From Salinibacterium sp. UTAS2018 (GTDB lineage: Bacteria > Actinomycetota > Actinomycetes > Actinomycetales > Microbacteriaceae), in NCBI RefSeq assembly GCF_004118935.1, contig NZ_CP035375.1, forward strand, positions 2,790,001 through 2,854,000: a stretch of DNA of 64,000 nucleotides, written 5' to 3'. Under the pieces are notes generated by a model. That model searched no databases. It worked only from the letters and a program-made list of their open reading frames with translations, and was not told the origin of the DNA. Position numbers and translations under genes: made by a program. Of this stretch, positions 46,768 through 56,855 are shown piece by piece. Numbering within the stretch: position 1 is the stretch's first letter; each line of letters opens with the position of its first letter.

Positions 46768-46837
46768 GTGAACTATCAAGCGCGGTGCGGCGCCACAATT
46801 TCCGTGCCGTTAGCGCAATTCTGCACAGGAGGAAACA

Positions 46838-48445
46838 TTGAAGAGATCACGCATAGGCATCAGTGCAGTCGCACTGCTGTCAGCCTCAGCACTCGCACTC
46901 GCGGGTTGCTCGGCGAGCGAGGCGCCTGCCGAAGGCGACAGCGCCGCGATCATCACAACAAACGGTAGCGAGCCACAGCAGTCGCTCATTCCGACTAACA
47001 CCACCGAAACCGGTGGCGGCAAGATCATCACGTCGATCTTCGCCGGACTCGTCTCGTACACCTCTGACGGTGACGTCGAGAACGAGGTAGCGAAGTCCAT
47101 CGAGTCCGAAGACGGACAGGTATGGAACGTCACCCTCAACGATGGCTGGACCTTCACTGACGGTGAAGCTGTCACGTCTGACTCCTTCGTGAAGGCATGG
47201 CAGTACGGCGCGTTGCTCAGCAACGCGCAGAGCTCGTCATACTTCTTCGACAACATCGAGGGCTTCAGCTACGACGAGGATTCAGAACTCACGGGTCTCG
47301 AGGTCGTCAGCGACACCGAGTTCACCGTTTCGCTGATCAACCCTGAGGCTGACTTCCCGCTGCGTCTCGGCTACTCGGCATTCATGCCGCTGCCCGAGTC
47401 GGCTTGGGAAGACCTCGACGCCTTCGGCGAGGCTCCCATCGGTAACGGCCCCTACATGGTTGCTGAAGATGGCTGGCAGCACAACGTTCAGATCGACCTC
47501 GTCGCGAACCCTGACTACAACGGTGTTCGCAAGGCTGTCAACGGAGGCGTCACGATCGTCTTCTACACCAGCCAAGATGCGGCATACGCTGACGCTCTCG
47601 GTGGCAACCTCGATATTCTCGACGCTGTTCCCGACTCGGCATTCGCAACCTACGAGTCGGACTTCCCGGGTCGTTCGGTGAACCAGCCTGCAGCTATCTT
47701 CCAGGCGTTCAACATGCCGTACTACCTCGAGCACTGGTCGGGCGAAGAGGGCAAGCTGCGTCGTGCAGCTATCTCGATGTCGATTGACCGCGCAGAGATC
47801 ACGGATGTCATCTTCCAGGGCACTCGTACCCCCGCGACCGACTTCACCTCGCCGGTAATCGCTGGTCACTCCGACAACCTCGCTGGCGCTGAAGTTCTTG
47901 ACTTCAACCCCGATGAGGCCAAGAAGCTCTGGGCAGAAGCCGACGCAATCGCGCCGTACGGAGACACCGTCTTCGACATCGCGTACAACGCTGATGGTGG
48001 ACACCAGGCATGGGTTGACGCTGTAGCTAACAGCATCAGCAACTCGCTCGGCATCGAAGCTGTGGGCAAGGCATACCCGACATTCGCAGACGCGCTCAAC
48101 GACCGTGACGCTAACGCGCTCACCGGTGGAACGCGTGCTGGATGGCAGGCTGACTACCCGTCGCTGTACAACTTCCTCGGACCGCTCTATGTAGATGGAG
48201 CTGGCTCGAACAAGGAAGGCTACTCGAGCCCTGAGTTCGAAAAGATCCTTTCTGAGGGCGCTAGCGCATCCTCGGTAGAAGAGGCAACGGCGAAGTACCA
48301 GGAAGCTCAAGAAGTTCTCTTGGTCGACCTTCCTTCGATCCCGCTGTGGTACTCGAACGTCACTGGCGTCTACTCAGACTCCGTTGACAACGTTGTATTC
48401 GGTTGGGACTCCGTCCCGCTGTACAACGAGGTAACCAAGGGCTAA
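46838..48445 (+). CDS. Peptide ABC transporter substrate-binding lipoprotein
   Basis: 535 residues. A lipoprotein signal ends in the lipobox ALAGC (Cys at about residue 24), then the family 5 SBP body: GGGKIITSIFAGLVSY, WNVTLNDGWTFTDGEAVTSDSFVKAWQYG, NGPYMVAE and GIEAVGKAYP. It delivers oligopeptides to the following permeases. The TTG 46838 start is fixed by a near-perfect AGGAGGAAAC just upstream. A strong hairpin after the stop separates it from the permease genes, which fits higher expression of the binding protein. Confidence 0.95.
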   Translation: MKRSRIGISAVALLSASALALAGCSASEAPAEGDSAAIITTNGSEPQQSLIPTNTTETGGGKIITSIFAGLVSYTSDGDVENEVAKSIESEDGQVWNVTLNDGWTFTDGEAVTSDSFVKAWQYGALLSNAQSSSYFFDNIEGFSYDEDSELTGLEVVSDTEFTVSLINPEADFPLRLGYSAFMPLPESAWEDLDAFGEAPIGNGPYMVAEDGWQHNVQIDLVANPDYNGVRKAVNGGVTIVFYTSQDAAYADALGGNLDILDAVPDSAFATYESDFPGRSVNQPAAIFQAFNMPYYLEHWSGEEGKLRRAAISMSIDRAEITDVIFQGTRTPATDFTSPVIAGHSDNLAGAEVLDFNPDEAKKLWAEADAIAPYGDTVFDIAYNADGGHQAWVDAVANSISNSLGIEAVGKAYPTFADALNDRDANALTGGTRAGWQADYPSLYNFLGPLYVDGAGSNKEGYSSPEFEKILSEGASASSVEEATAKYQEAQEVLLVDLPSIPLWYSNVTGVYSDSVDNVVFGWDSVPLYNEVTKG

Positions 48446-48480
48446 TTAGCTCTTAGCTTTACCCAGTTTCCACTCTCAAC

Positions 48481-48520
48481 GTGTGATGCCCGGGGCTCCT
48501 TTAGGCCCCGGGCATTACAC
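48481..48520 (+). terminator. 16-bp hairpin between binding protein and permease genes
   Basis: GTGTGATGCCCGGGGC pairs with GCCCCGGGCATTACAC with one G-T wobble around an 8-base loop. Within an operon it likely acts as a partial terminator or mRNA stabiliser. Confidence 0.75.
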
Positions 48521-48583
48521 TGAGTACCCTCATTCAGTGATTGTGACTCTTATGCTTATCCGTTCCTTCGAGGGAACCATCTG

Positions 48584-49513
48584 ATGTTTTGGTACGCAGG
48601 CAAGCGTTTCCTCCAGATGATCCCCGTGTTTTTTGGCGCAACATTCTTGATCTACTTCATGGTGTTCGCGGTCCCCGGCGATCCGATCGCCGCGTTGTAC
48701 GGCGACCACCCGCCAGCTCCCGGTGTTATCGAAGCGATTCGTGCCGAATACAACCTGGATAAGCCCTTTATCGTTCAGTACCTTCTGTACATCGGTGGAC
48801 TGTTCCAGGGCGACCTGGGAACGACGTTCTCCGGCCGACCGGTGATCGATGTCATGGCTCAGGCCTTCCCGATCACCGCTCGCCTAGCTGTGCTTGCCCT
48901 TGCGATCGAAGCCTTCTTCGGCATCATCGTGGGTCTCATTGCTGGTCTGCGCAAGGGAAAGCTCTTCGACGCTTCCGCTCTCGTCGTCAGCCTGCTGCTG
49001 ATCTCGGTGCCAACCTTCGTCGTCGGTTTCGTGCTGCAGTTCGTTTTCGGCATCCAATTGGGGTGGGCAAGAACCACCGTGAGTGGTGCGGCTCCCTGGG
49101 GCGAGCTCCTCTTGCCGGCGATAGTTCTGGCCTCAGTGTCATTCGCCTATATCGTGCGGCTCACTCGTGCCAGCGTGGCCGACAATCTCGGTGCAGACTT
49201 CGTGCGCACTGCCACTGCCAAGGGCCTTTCTCGCCGTCGAGTAGTGACGGTGCACGTGCTGCGCAACTCTCTTGTTCCCGTCGTCACCTACCTGGGAGTC
49301 GATATTGGTTCACTCATGGTCGGTGCGATTGTGACCGAGGGAATCTTCAACATCAACGGTGTCGGTGGAACCGTCTACCGAGCAATCCGGCTAGGGGAGG
49401 GACCAACCGTGGTCTCCTTCGTCGCAGTGATGGTCATCATCTTTGTGCTTGCCAACCTGCTCGTCGACCTGCTCTACGCCGCGCTTGACCCAAGGATCCG
49501 TTATGCCAAGTAA
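48584..49513 (+). CDS. ABC transporter permease (DppB/OppB type)
   Basis: 309 residues, six helices, with the DppB-type N-terminus WYAGKRFLQMIPVFFGATFLIYFMVFAVPGDPIAAL, and the EAA loop DFVRTATAKGLSRRRVVTVHVLRNSLVPVVTYLG that contacts the ATPase. Start ATG 48584. It overlaps the next permease by 11 bases. Confidence 0.96.
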   Translation: MFWYAGKRFLQMIPVFFGATFLIYFMVFAVPGDPIAALYGDHPPAPGVIEAIRAEYNLDKPFIVQYLLYIGGLFQGDLGTTFSGRPVIDVMAQAFPITARLAVLALAIEAFFGIIVGLIAGLRKGKLFDASALVVSLLLISVPTFVVGFVLQFVFGIQLGWARTTVSGAAPWGELLLPAIVLASVSFAYIVRLTRASVADNLGADFVRTATAKGLSRRRVVTVHVLRNSLVPVVTYLGVDIGSLMVGAIVTEGIFNINGVGGTVYRAIRLGEGPTVVSFVAVMVIIFVLANLLVDLLYAALDPRIRYAK

Positions 49514-50462
49514 CAACACTGGTCGGCCTCGTCCCGGCCAAGAACACTTCATCGCGTCGCTTGCAGAGACTCCGGTCGCTGAAGTCGATCAGGTGGATGA
49601 ATCGGGTAAAGCCCGCAGCACTTGGACAGATGCGTGGGAAGCCATGCGTCGTCGTCCGATGTTCTGGGTATCTGCCAGTTTGATCTTCGTGATCGTAATC
49701 GTGGCGGTATTCCCGGGGCTCTTCGCTAGCGCGGACCCCCGCGAGTGCTACCTCAAGTTCAGCAACGGAGATCCTCAGGCTGGTCACCCGCTCGGGTTCA
49801 ACCGCCAGGGCTGCGACGTCTATTCGCGAATCATCTTCGGAACCCAGGCGTCAGTGACAATCGGTCTGCTGACCACGGTCATCGTGACGCTATTCGGCGG
49901 CGTTATTGGGGCCCTCGCGGGCTTCTATGGCGGATTCCTCGACTCCTTCGTTTCGCGCGTCGGCGACGTCTTCTTCGCTGTTCCCACCGTTCTCGGAGCA
50001 ATCGTTCTGTTCTCGGTAATCTCCGTTCGTGACGCGCTTACGGTGTCGCTCGTGCTCTCCTTGTTTGCGTGGCCTCAGATTGCGCGCATCATGCGTGGTG
50101 CTGTTTTGTCGGCCCGAAATTCGGATTACGTCACAGCTTCCGCGGCCCTGGGTGTTTCGAGATTCAAGACGCTGGTTCGCCACGTGATTCCCAACTCGAT
50201 TGCTCCGGTGATCGTTGTGGCTACCGTGTCGCTCGGTATCTTCATCGTGGCCGAAGCGACTCTCGGATTCCTTGGAATTGGTCTCCCGCCCACCGTCATG
50301 TCGTGGGGTAACGAGATCAACCAGGCTCAAGTTACGGTTCGAACGCACCCGCAGACTCTTCTGTTGCCGTCGGCTGCGCTTTCGATCACCGTGCTTGCCT
50401 TCCTGATGTTCGGCGACGTAGTTCGCGATGCCCTTGACCCGGAAGCGAGAGCACGCCGATGA
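49503..50462 (+). CDS. ABC transporter permease (DppC/OppC type)
   Basis: 319 residues. The N-terminal 50 residues are cytoplasmic, then the DppC-type transmembrane body with HPLGFNRQGCDVYSRIIFGTQASVTIGLL and the EAA loop SDYVTASAALGVSRFKTLVRHVIPNSIAPVIV. The extracytoplasmic loop has Cys residues in DPRECYLKF and RQGCDVYS. ATG 49503 lies inside the end of the upstream permease gene; the frame extends to 49443. Its stop overlaps the ATPase start by four bases. Confidence 0.95.
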   Translation: MPSNNTGRPRPGQEHFIASLAETPVAEVDQVDESGKARSTWTDAWEAMRRRPMFWVSASLIFVIVIVAVFPGLFASADPRECYLKFSNGDPQAGHPLGFNRQGCDVYSRIIFGTQASVTIGLLTTVIVTLFGGVIGALAGFYGGFLDSFVSRVGDVFFAVPTVLGAIVLFSVISVRDALTVSLVLSLFAWPQIARIMRGAVLSARNSDYVTASAALGVSRFKTLVRHVIPNSIAPVIVVATVSLGIFIVAEATLGFLGIGLPPTVMSWGNEINQAQVTVRTHPQTLLLPSAALSITVLAFLMFGDVVRDALDPEARARR

Positions 50463-52210
50463 CCAATCCAGAAACAGTTCCTGTGTCGCCTGAATCCTCA
50501 AACGAGGAAGTTCCGCTGCTCAAGATTCGCAACCTCGAAGTTGGGTTCGAAACCCAGCGTGGTCTCGTTCCCGCCGTTCGCGGGATCGATCTGACCCTGT
50601 ATCAGGGCCAGTCACTCGCGATCGTGGGGGAATCCGGATCGGGTAAGTCCACTACTGCGCAAGCAGTGATCGGTCTGCTACCGGGCGCCGGCAAGGTCTC
50701 GGGCGGATCGATCGAGTTCGAAGGTCATGACCTGACCACGTTCTCAGACGCTCATTTCGCTGAAGTGCGCGGTAGCCAGATTGGTTACGTTCCTCAAGAC
50801 CCGATGTCGAACCTCAACCCGGTGTGGAGCATTGGCTTCCAGGTTGAAGAAGCGATCAAGGCGAATGGTATTGCTCAGGGCAAAGAAGCACGCCAGCGCA
50901 CCATCGAGGTACTGCAAGAAGCAGGTCTCGGCGACGCAAGCGAGCGCCTCAAGCAGTTCCCCCATCAGTTCTCGGGCGGAATGCGCCAGCGCGTTCTCAT
51001 CGGGATCGGTCTCTCGGCTCGCCCGAAGCTCCTGATCGCCGACGAGCCCACCTCGGCACTCGACGTGACGGTTCAGCGCCAGATCCTCGATCACTTGCAG
51101 TCGCTCACACGCGACTATGGCACCTCGGTGCTGTTCATCACTCACGACCTCGGCCTCGCCGCGGAGCGTGCCGAGCAGCTCGTGGTCATGTACAAGGGCA
51201 AGGTCGTTGAATCGGGTCCGTCTCGGGCGATCCTGGAAAACCCGCAGCATCCCTACACGCAGCGTCTTGTAGCTGCGGCTCCGAGCCTTGCCTCGCGTCG
51301 TATTCAGTCGATCAAGACCGCAAAGCCCGAAGATGACAGTGTGCGTATCTTCGCGGAGGGGTCGCTCGACAACACTCTCATTGCTCGTGCGGCGAGCCGC
51401 GAGGCTGGGTCGGATGAAGACTTGATCAAGGTGAGCAACATCACCAAGGTCTACGAAATCCGCAAGCAGGGCTTCCGCAAAGACAAGCTCCTCGCCGTCA
51501 ACGACATTTCGTTTGGCGTCAAGAAGGGCACCACTACCGCGCTGGTAGGGGAGTCCGGATCGGGCAAGTCCACGGTGGCCAAGCTCATCTTGCAGCTGGA
51601 GTCGCTCACGAGCGGGACCATCGAGTTTGATGGCAAAGATCTCGCGGGTATCAAAGGCCAAGAGCTCTTGGAGTTCCGTCGCCGTGTTCAGCCGGTCTTC
51701 CAAGACCCCTACGGTTCGCTCGACCCGCAGTACAGCGTCGGCAACACAATCGCGGAGCCGTTGCTTGCTCACAAGCTCGGTACGGCGAAGGAACGCTACA
51801 ACCGCGTGAGCGAACTGCTCGATCAGGTGTCGCTTCCGCAGGCAGCCCGTCACCGTTACCCCGGCGAACTTTCCGGTGGTCAGCGTCAGCGTGTTGCTAT
51901 CGCTCGGGCGTTAGCTCTCAAGCCTGAGGTTCTCGTGCTTGACGAGGCAGTCTCCGCGCTCGACGTACTCGTTCAGGGGCAGGTGCTGAACCTGCTTACC
52001 GAGTTGCAGACCGAGCTTGACTTGACGTATCTCTTCATCACTCACGACCTCGCGGTGGTTCGCTTGGTAGCCGACAACGTGTGTGTCATGCAGGGAGGGC
52101 GCATCGTTGAGGCTGCGACGACGGACGAGGTGTTCGAGAACTCGTCGAACCCGTACACGCAGGAACTGCTTGAAGCCATTCCGGGCGCCAATATCAAGCT
52201 AGGCGCTTAG
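50459..52210 (+). CDS. Fused peptide ABC transporter ATPase (OppD-OppF)
   Basis: 583 residues, two complete ATPase domains in one chain. Each has Walker A GESGSGKST, a signature (FSGGMRQRVLIG in the first, LSGGQRQRVAIA in the second), Walker B (LLIADEPTSALD, VLVLDEAVSALD) and switch His (FITHDL). The two domains correspond to OppD and OppF. A linker of about 30 residues at 265-325 separates them. ATG 50459 overlaps the permease stop (ATGA). A strong terminator follows. Confidence 0.97.
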   Translation: MTNPETVPVSPESSNEEVPLLKIRNLEVGFETQRGLVPAVRGIDLTLYQGQSLAIVGESGSGKSTTAQAVIGLLPGAGKVSGGSIEFEGHDLTTFSDAHFAEVRGSQIGYVPQDPMSNLNPVWSIGFQVEEAIKANGIAQGKEARQRTIEVLQEAGLGDASERLKQFPHQFSGGMRQRVLIGIGLSARPKLLIADEPTSALDVTVQRQILDHLQSLTRDYGTSVLFITHDLGLAAERAEQLVVMYKGKVVESGPSRAILENPQHPYTQRLVAAAPSLASRRIQSIKTAKPEDDSVRIFAEGSLDNTLIARAASREAGSDEDLIKVSNITKVYEIRKQGFRKDKLLAVNDISFGVKKGTTTALVGESGSGKSTVAKLILQLESLTSGTIEFDGKDLAGIKGQELLEFRRRVQPVFQDPYGSLDPQYSVGNTIAEPLLAHKLGTAKERYNRVSELLDQVSLPQAARHRYPGELSGGQRQRVAIARALALKPEVLVLDEAVSALDVLVQGQVLNLLTELQTELDLTYLFITHDLAVVRLVADNVCVMQGGRIVEAATTDEVFENSSNPYTQELLEAIPGANIKLGA

Positions 52211-52217
52211 TTTATTG

Positions 52218-52260
52218 AGTCAGAAGGGCCGTTCCCCCTCGGGGAGCGGCCCTTCTGACT
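52218..52260 (+). terminator. Terminator of the peptide importer operon
   Basis: AGTCAGAAGGGCCG pairs with CGGCCCTTCTGACT (14 bp, perfect), with an inner CCCC/GGGG stem. TTAGACTCG follows. Confidence 0.8.
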
Positions 52261-52315
52261 TAGACTCGTTTCTAGCGTGCCACCGCGCGCTGCGAGTCCG
52301 TGTGCAGGAGGTTCA

Positions 52316-54118
52316 GTGAGCGCCACAAGAATCATGGCGACCCTGGCCATCGCGGCTGCCACAGCGATCGCCCTTGCGGGGTGTGTGCCGCAAGCCTCGC
52401 CGACGATCGATGGCTCCGAGCTCACGATCGCGGTCACCCAGCCCTACACCTCTGGCAATCCAGTGACAGCCTTCGGCGCTGGCGAAACCAACACCACTAT
52501 CGCCTATGCCACCGGCACTGGCTTTACCTACTTCAATGACGAGTCTCAGCTGGTTCGCGATGAGTCCTTCGGCCACTTCGTCAAGGTCTCGGACGATCCG
52601 CTTGCCGTGACCTACACCGTGGCCGACGGCGTGCGCTGGTCGGATGGCTCCGCGGTCGACGCGGTTGATTTGTTGCTCGAGTGGGCGGCAACATCCCGCG
52701 CACTCAACGCTACCGACGCGGATGCCGCGAGCACGGTCGACCCCGAGACGGGCGCTCCGATCGATCGTTCTGACCCTCGTGTTCTCTTCGATTCGACGGC
52801 CGGTGACGACACTGGAATTGCGCTGGTTACAGAGCTTCCCCAGATGAGCGATGACCGTATGTCTCTCACTCTTGTCTTTGACGAGCCGACAGCCGACTGG
52901 CGAACGGCGTTCTTCGGCCCAGGCTCGTTCGCTAAGCCCGCGCATGTGGTCGGCATGATGGCATTCGCGAGCGACAATGCCATCACGGCCAAGGAGCGCG
53001 TTTTCTCTGCGATAAGCGAGGGCAACGAGAAGGATCTCGCAGCGATCGCGCGCACGTGGAACACAGTGTTCAATTTCGAAGGTATGCCCGCGAATAAGAG
53101 CCTTCTGGTCTCAAGTGGACCGTATGTGGTGTCGGAGTACGTCGCGAATCAGTACGTCACGCTTCGCGCGAATGAGAACTACAGCGGAATGCGTGAGGCG
53201 ACGTTCCAAGAGATCCGGGTGCGGTTCATGAGCGATCCGCTCGCTCAAGCTCAAGCTCTTCTCGTGGGCGCAGTGCAAATTGCGGTGCCGTCGATGAACA
53301 GCGATGTGCGTGATGCCCTGGCCACCATGGATGCGACCATCCGCGACGGCTACACCGACAGCTTCGAGCATCTTGACCTGCAGTTTGCGGAGTCGAAGAG
53401 CGGCGTCTTTGACGACGTGCTCGTGCGGCAAGCGTTCTTGAAGACTGTTCCGCGTGCCGAGATCGTTGCGACGGTGTTCCACGACGCATACCCGCGTGCG
53501 ACCACCAGGGACTCGTTCCTATTCGCCCCGGGCGACGCGGAGTACCGCAGCGCACGATCTGCTAACGGCTCGGCCGGCTACGGTGAGCCAGACATCGAGG
53601 GCGCAAAAGACTTGTTAGCCGAGGCCGAGGTCTCGAAGCCAGCTGTCTGTATCCTCTACGACGCGGATGACGCGATGCGTGAGGATGAATACGCCCTCAT
53701 CAAAGAGTCTGCCGCCAAGGCTGGTTTCGTGGTGAGCGACTGCTCGAGCGAAGATTGGCAGCAAACTCTCGGAACGCCAGAGGCGTATGACGCAGCGCTC
53801 TTCAGCTGGCAGAGCGCGCGCCCGGGCGTAGGGGTAGCGCCAGCAGTGTTCGGCACCGACGGCTTCGCCAACCTCAACTACTTCTCAGACGCCACGGTGG
53901 ACTCGCTACTCAGCGAGGCGAGCGCGGTTTCGATCGACGCGTCCGAGCGGGATGCTCTACTGCTAGAGGCTGATGCTGCACTCTGGGCATCCGCGTATGG
54001 AGCGCCGTTGTTCCAGAATCCGGTCACGATTGCGTTCGATCAAGACAGAGTAGAGAACGTCTCGCTGTCGTCGCTCAGCCCCGGAGTATGGTGGAACGTG
54101 TGGGAGTGGAGTCCCTGA
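52316..54118 (+). CDS. LpqW-like family 5 substrate-binding lipoprotein
   Basis: 600 residues. A short signal ends in the lipobox ALAGC (Cys about residue 22). The body has family 5 SBP features: YTVADGVRWSDGSAVDAVDLLLEWAAT, GPYVVSEYVANQYVTLRANENYSG and FHDAYPRATT. NCBI-style naming would be ABC transporter family substrate-binding protein. No permease genes follow it; instead typA lies downstream, as Rv1165 typA and Rv1166 lpqW adjoin in M. tuberculosis. LpqW there acts in lipomannan-type lipid synthesis, so this may not be a transport protein. GTG 52316 has AGGAGG five bases upstream. Confidence 0.85.
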   Translation: MSATRIMATLAIAAATAIALAGCVPQASPTIDGSELTIAVTQPYTSGNPVTAFGAGETNTTIAYATGTGFTYFNDESQLVRDESFGHFVKVSDDPLAVTYTVADGVRWSDGSAVDAVDLLLEWAATSRALNATDADAASTVDPETGAPIDRSDPRVLFDSTAGDDTGIALVTELPQMSDDRMSLTLVFDEPTADWRTAFFGPGSFAKPAHVVGMMAFASDNAITAKERVFSAISEGNEKDLAAIARTWNTVFNFEGMPANKSLLVSSGPYVVSEYVANQYVTLRANENYSGMREATFQEIRVRFMSDPLAQAQALLVGAVQIAVPSMNSDVRDALATMDATIRDGYTDSFEHLDLQFAESKSGVFDDVLVRQAFLKTVPRAEIVATVFHDAYPRATTRDSFLFAPGDAEYRSARSANGSAGYGEPDIEGAKDLLAEAEVSKPAVCILYDADDAMREDEYALIKESAAKAGFVVSDCSSEDWQQTLGTPEAYDAALFSWQSARPGVGVAPAVFGTDGFANLNYFSDATVDSLLSEASAVSIDASERDALLLEADAALWASAYGAPLFQNPVTIAFDQDRVENVSLSSLSPGVWWNVWEWSP

Positions 54119-54340
54119 CTCGCGCGAGTTTTGCCCGTAAGAACGGCCCCCTGAACGGGCGGCTGCGATAAATCTTGTCAAACAGGGTAAACTGGTGGAG
54201 CAGGATACTCTGAAAGATCTTCTGCACCCTCCCAAGATCTTAACCCGGTGGCATTCGGCCGCCGATCTGCTGCCGAGACTTTCTGTGCAGCGACTGCGGT
54301 GAAAGTCCGCACAGCCTCCAATGAATTAAGGAATATTGCT

Positions 54341-56248
54341 ATGGCTATGGCCACTCGCAGCGACTTGCGCAACGTAGCAATCGTTGCCCACGTTGACCAC
54401 GGAAAGACGACTCTCGTTGACGCGATGCTTCGCCAGACGAACTCCTTCGAAGCGCACGCGCACCTCGAAGAGCGCGCAATGGACTCGAACGAGCTCGAGC
54501 GCGAAAAGGGAATCACGATTCTCGCAAAGAACACCGCGATCTCCTACAACGGCAAGTACGCCACTGAGGGTCCCATCACGATCAACGTGATTGACACCCC
54601 GGGCCACGCCGACTTCGGTGGCGAGGTTGAGCGTGGGCTCAGCATGGTTGACGGCGTTGTGCTGCTGGTTGACGCCAGTGAGGGCCCGCTTCCGCAGACC
54701 CGCTTCGTTCTCCGTAAGGCACTCGAAGCCAAGCTGCCCGTGATCCTCTTGGTCAACAAGACCGACCGTCCCGATGCTCGCATCGACGAGGTTGTTGCCG
54801 AGAGCCAGGACCTTCTTCTTGGCCTTGCTAGCGACATGGCGGATGACGTTCCCGACCTTGACTTGGACGCCATTCTTGACGTTCCTGTTGTCTACGCTTC
54901 GGGCCGTAACGGCGCTGCAAGCTGGAACAAGCCCGACAACGGTGCGCTGCCCGACAACGACGACCTCGAGCCGCTGTTCGACGCGATCCTCAAGCACGTT
55001 CCTGCTCCCTCGTACGACGACGAGCACCCCCTGCAGGCGTGGGTCACCAACCTTGACTCCTCGCCCTTCCTCGGTCGCCTCGCCCTCCTTCGTGTCTTCA
55101 ACGGCACGATCAAAAAGGGTCAGACCGTTGCCTGGGTCAAGCACGATGGAAGCGTCGCAAACGTTCGCGTAACCGAGCTCATGATCACAAAGGCTCTCGA
55201 CCGTTACCCGGCCGAAAGTGCGGGCCCCGGCGACATTGTTGCTGTTGCCGGCTTTGAAGACATCTTCATCGGTGAAACGCTCTGTGACCCCAACGACGTT
55301 CGCCCGTTGCCGACCATCACGGTTGACGATCCCGCGATCTCGATGACTATCGGAACCAACACCTCGCCGGTTATCGGCAAGGTCAAGGGCCACAAGCTCA
55401 CCGCTCGCATGGTCAAGGACCGTCTCGACCGCGAACTTGTCGGTAACGTTTCGCTGAAGCTCGTCGACATCGGACGCCCGGATGCCTGGGAAGTTCAGGG
55501 TCGTGGAGAGCTCGCTCTCGCCATCCTCGTTGAGCAGATGCGTCGCGAAGGCTTCGAACTCACTGTCGGCAAGCCGCAGGTTGTTATCAAGAAGGTTGAC
55601 GGCAAGGTTCACGAGCCCTTCGAGCACCTCACGATCGATGCTCCCGAGGAGTACCTCGGCGCTATCACTCAGCTCCTAGCTGCTCGTAAGGGTCGCATGG
55701 AAGGTATGGCAAACCACGGTACCGGCTGGGTTCGCATGGAATTCATCGTTCCTTCGCGTGGTCTCATCGGTTTCCGCACCGAGTTCATGACCATCACCCG
55801 CGGTGCTGGAATCGCCAACGCCGTCTCGCACGGCTACGAGGCGTGGGCTGGCGAAATCCTCACGCGCGTCAACGGTTCGATCGTTGCCGACCGCGCTGGT
55901 GCGGCTACCCCGTTCGCGATGGTTGCTCTGCAGGAGCGCATGTCGTTCTTCGTTGAGCCCACGCAAGAGGTCTACGAAGGAATGGTTGTCGGCGAGAACT
56001 CGCGCGCTGACGACATGGACGTCAACATCACCAAGGAAAAGCAGCTCACCAACATGCGCCAGTCGACCTCGGACTCGTTCGAGCGTATGACTCCCTCGCG
56101 CAAGCTGACGTTGGAAGAATGCCTCGAATTCGCTCGCGAAGACGAGTGCGTTGAGGTAACTCCTGAGTTCGTGCGCATCCGCAAGGTAGAGCTCGATGCC
56201 AACGCTCGCGCTCGCAGCACGTCGCGTATGAAGAAGCAGAACGCCTAA
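54341..56248 (+). CDS. typA: Translational GTPase TypA/BipA
   Basis: 635 residues. G motifs: [18 protein letters not shown] (G1), [12 protein letters not shown] (G2), [21 protein letters not shown] (G3), NKTDRPDAR (G4) and YASGRNG (G5), then domains II-III and the TypA-specific C-terminal domain ([24 protein letters not shown]). TypA binds ribosomes under stress and cold. The frame extends upstream, but ATG 54341 with AAGGAA eight bases ahead gives the normal start. The perfect hairpin at 56296 follows. Confidence 0.98.
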   Translation: MAMATRSDLRNVAIVAHVDHGKTTLVDAMLRQTNSFEAHAHLEERAMDSNELEREKGITILAKNTAISYNGKYATEGPITINVIDTPGHADFGGEVERGLSMVDGVVLLVDASEGPLPQTRFVLRKALEAKLPVILLVNKTDRPDARIDEVVAESQDLLLGLASDMADDVPDLDLDAILDVPVVYASGRNGAASWNKPDNGALPDNDDLEPLFDAILKHVPAPSYDDEHPLQAWVTNLDSSPFLGRLALLRVFNGTIKKGQTVAWVKHDGSVANVRVTELMITKALDRYPAESAGPGDIVAVAGFEDIFIGETLCDPNDVRPLPTITVDDPAISMTIGTNTSPVIGKVKGHKLTARMVKDRLDRELVGNVSLKLVDIGRPDAWEVQGRGELALAILVEQMRREGFELTVGKPQVVIKKVDGKVHEPFEHLTIDAPEEYLGAITQLLAARKGRMEGMANHGTGWVRMEFIVPSRGLIGFRTEFMTITRGAGIANAVSHGYEAWAGEILTRVNGSIVADRAGAATPFAMVALQERMSFFVEPTQEVYEGMVVGENSRADDMDVNITKEKQLTNMRQSTSDSFERMTPSRKLTLEECLEFAREDECVEVTPEFVRIRKVELDANARARSTSRMKKQNA

Positions 56249-56295
56249 CCTCACTCTCGCAGCGGGCTCACATGAGCCAGCAATCTGCACGGAGT

Positions 56296-56333
56296 ACGAT
56301 GCAGCCACGGTCATTTGATCGTGGCTGCATCGT
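56296..56333 (+). terminator. Terminator after typA
   Basis: ACGATGCAGCCACG pairs perfectly with CGTGGCTGCATCGT (14 bp) around a 10-base loop; TGGTTAA follows. Confidence 0.75.
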
Positions 56334-56384
56334 TGGTTAACGACCCGTGCGGCCGTAACCACCTCGTCGTTTTCTGGAGTTGTC

Positions 56385-56846
56385 ATGTTGAGCGCACGCC
56401 ACAGTGTTAGCGCATCCGTAGCCCTCGTTCTCGCTCTGGCGGCGACGCCGGCGCTGGCGGGCTGCTCGGGGGAGAACCCTATCGGCGGCATCGTGGAACA
56501 GGCCACCGGCGGCAACCTCAGCCTGGGCGGCACGGAGATTCCGGAAGGCTTCCCCAGTACGGTTCCTTTGACCGAGGGGGACGTGCAGTTTGCGATCGCC
56601 GCGGGAGAAGGCGACAGCCGCGGGTACAACATCACCATCGCTACCGGTGCGCAGTCGCCACTCGATGCGATCGAGGACGATTTTGCGGCTGCCGGCTACG
56701 AATCGCAAGTGCAAGCAAGCGGTTCCGATGGCGCGGGCTCGGTGATTTTTTCGAGTGACGACTGGAACGTGGCCGTAATTGTCGCGAGCACCGACGACGG
56801 CTACACCGCCAATTACACGGTAGCGCCGGCAGGGACCGCCAACTAA
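56385..56846 (+). CDS. Small hypothetical lipoprotein
   Basis: 153 residues. A signal peptide ends in PALAGC (lipobox, Cys about residue 27). The mature part has EIPEGFPSTVPLTEGDVQFAIAAGEGD, a short linker rich in Gly/Ser and a beta-strand-rich end. Similar small lipoproteins exist in Microbacteriaceae, and I know of no function. It ends convergently with efeB, ten bases apart. TGGAGT lies about six bases before ATG 56385. Confidence 0.8.
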   Translation: MLSARHSVSASVALVLALAATPALAGCSGENPIGGIVEQATGGNLSLGGTEIPEGFPSTVPLTEGDVQFAIAAGEGDSRGYNITIATGAQSPLDAIEDDFAAAGYESQVQASGSDGAGSVIFSSDDWNVAVIVASTDDGYTANYTVAPAGTAN

Positions 56847-56855
56847 CAACGTCGC

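Noticed and set aside
54326..55627. A 433-residue open frame on the minus strand
   Set aside because: It is antisense to typA and has no recognisable motif.
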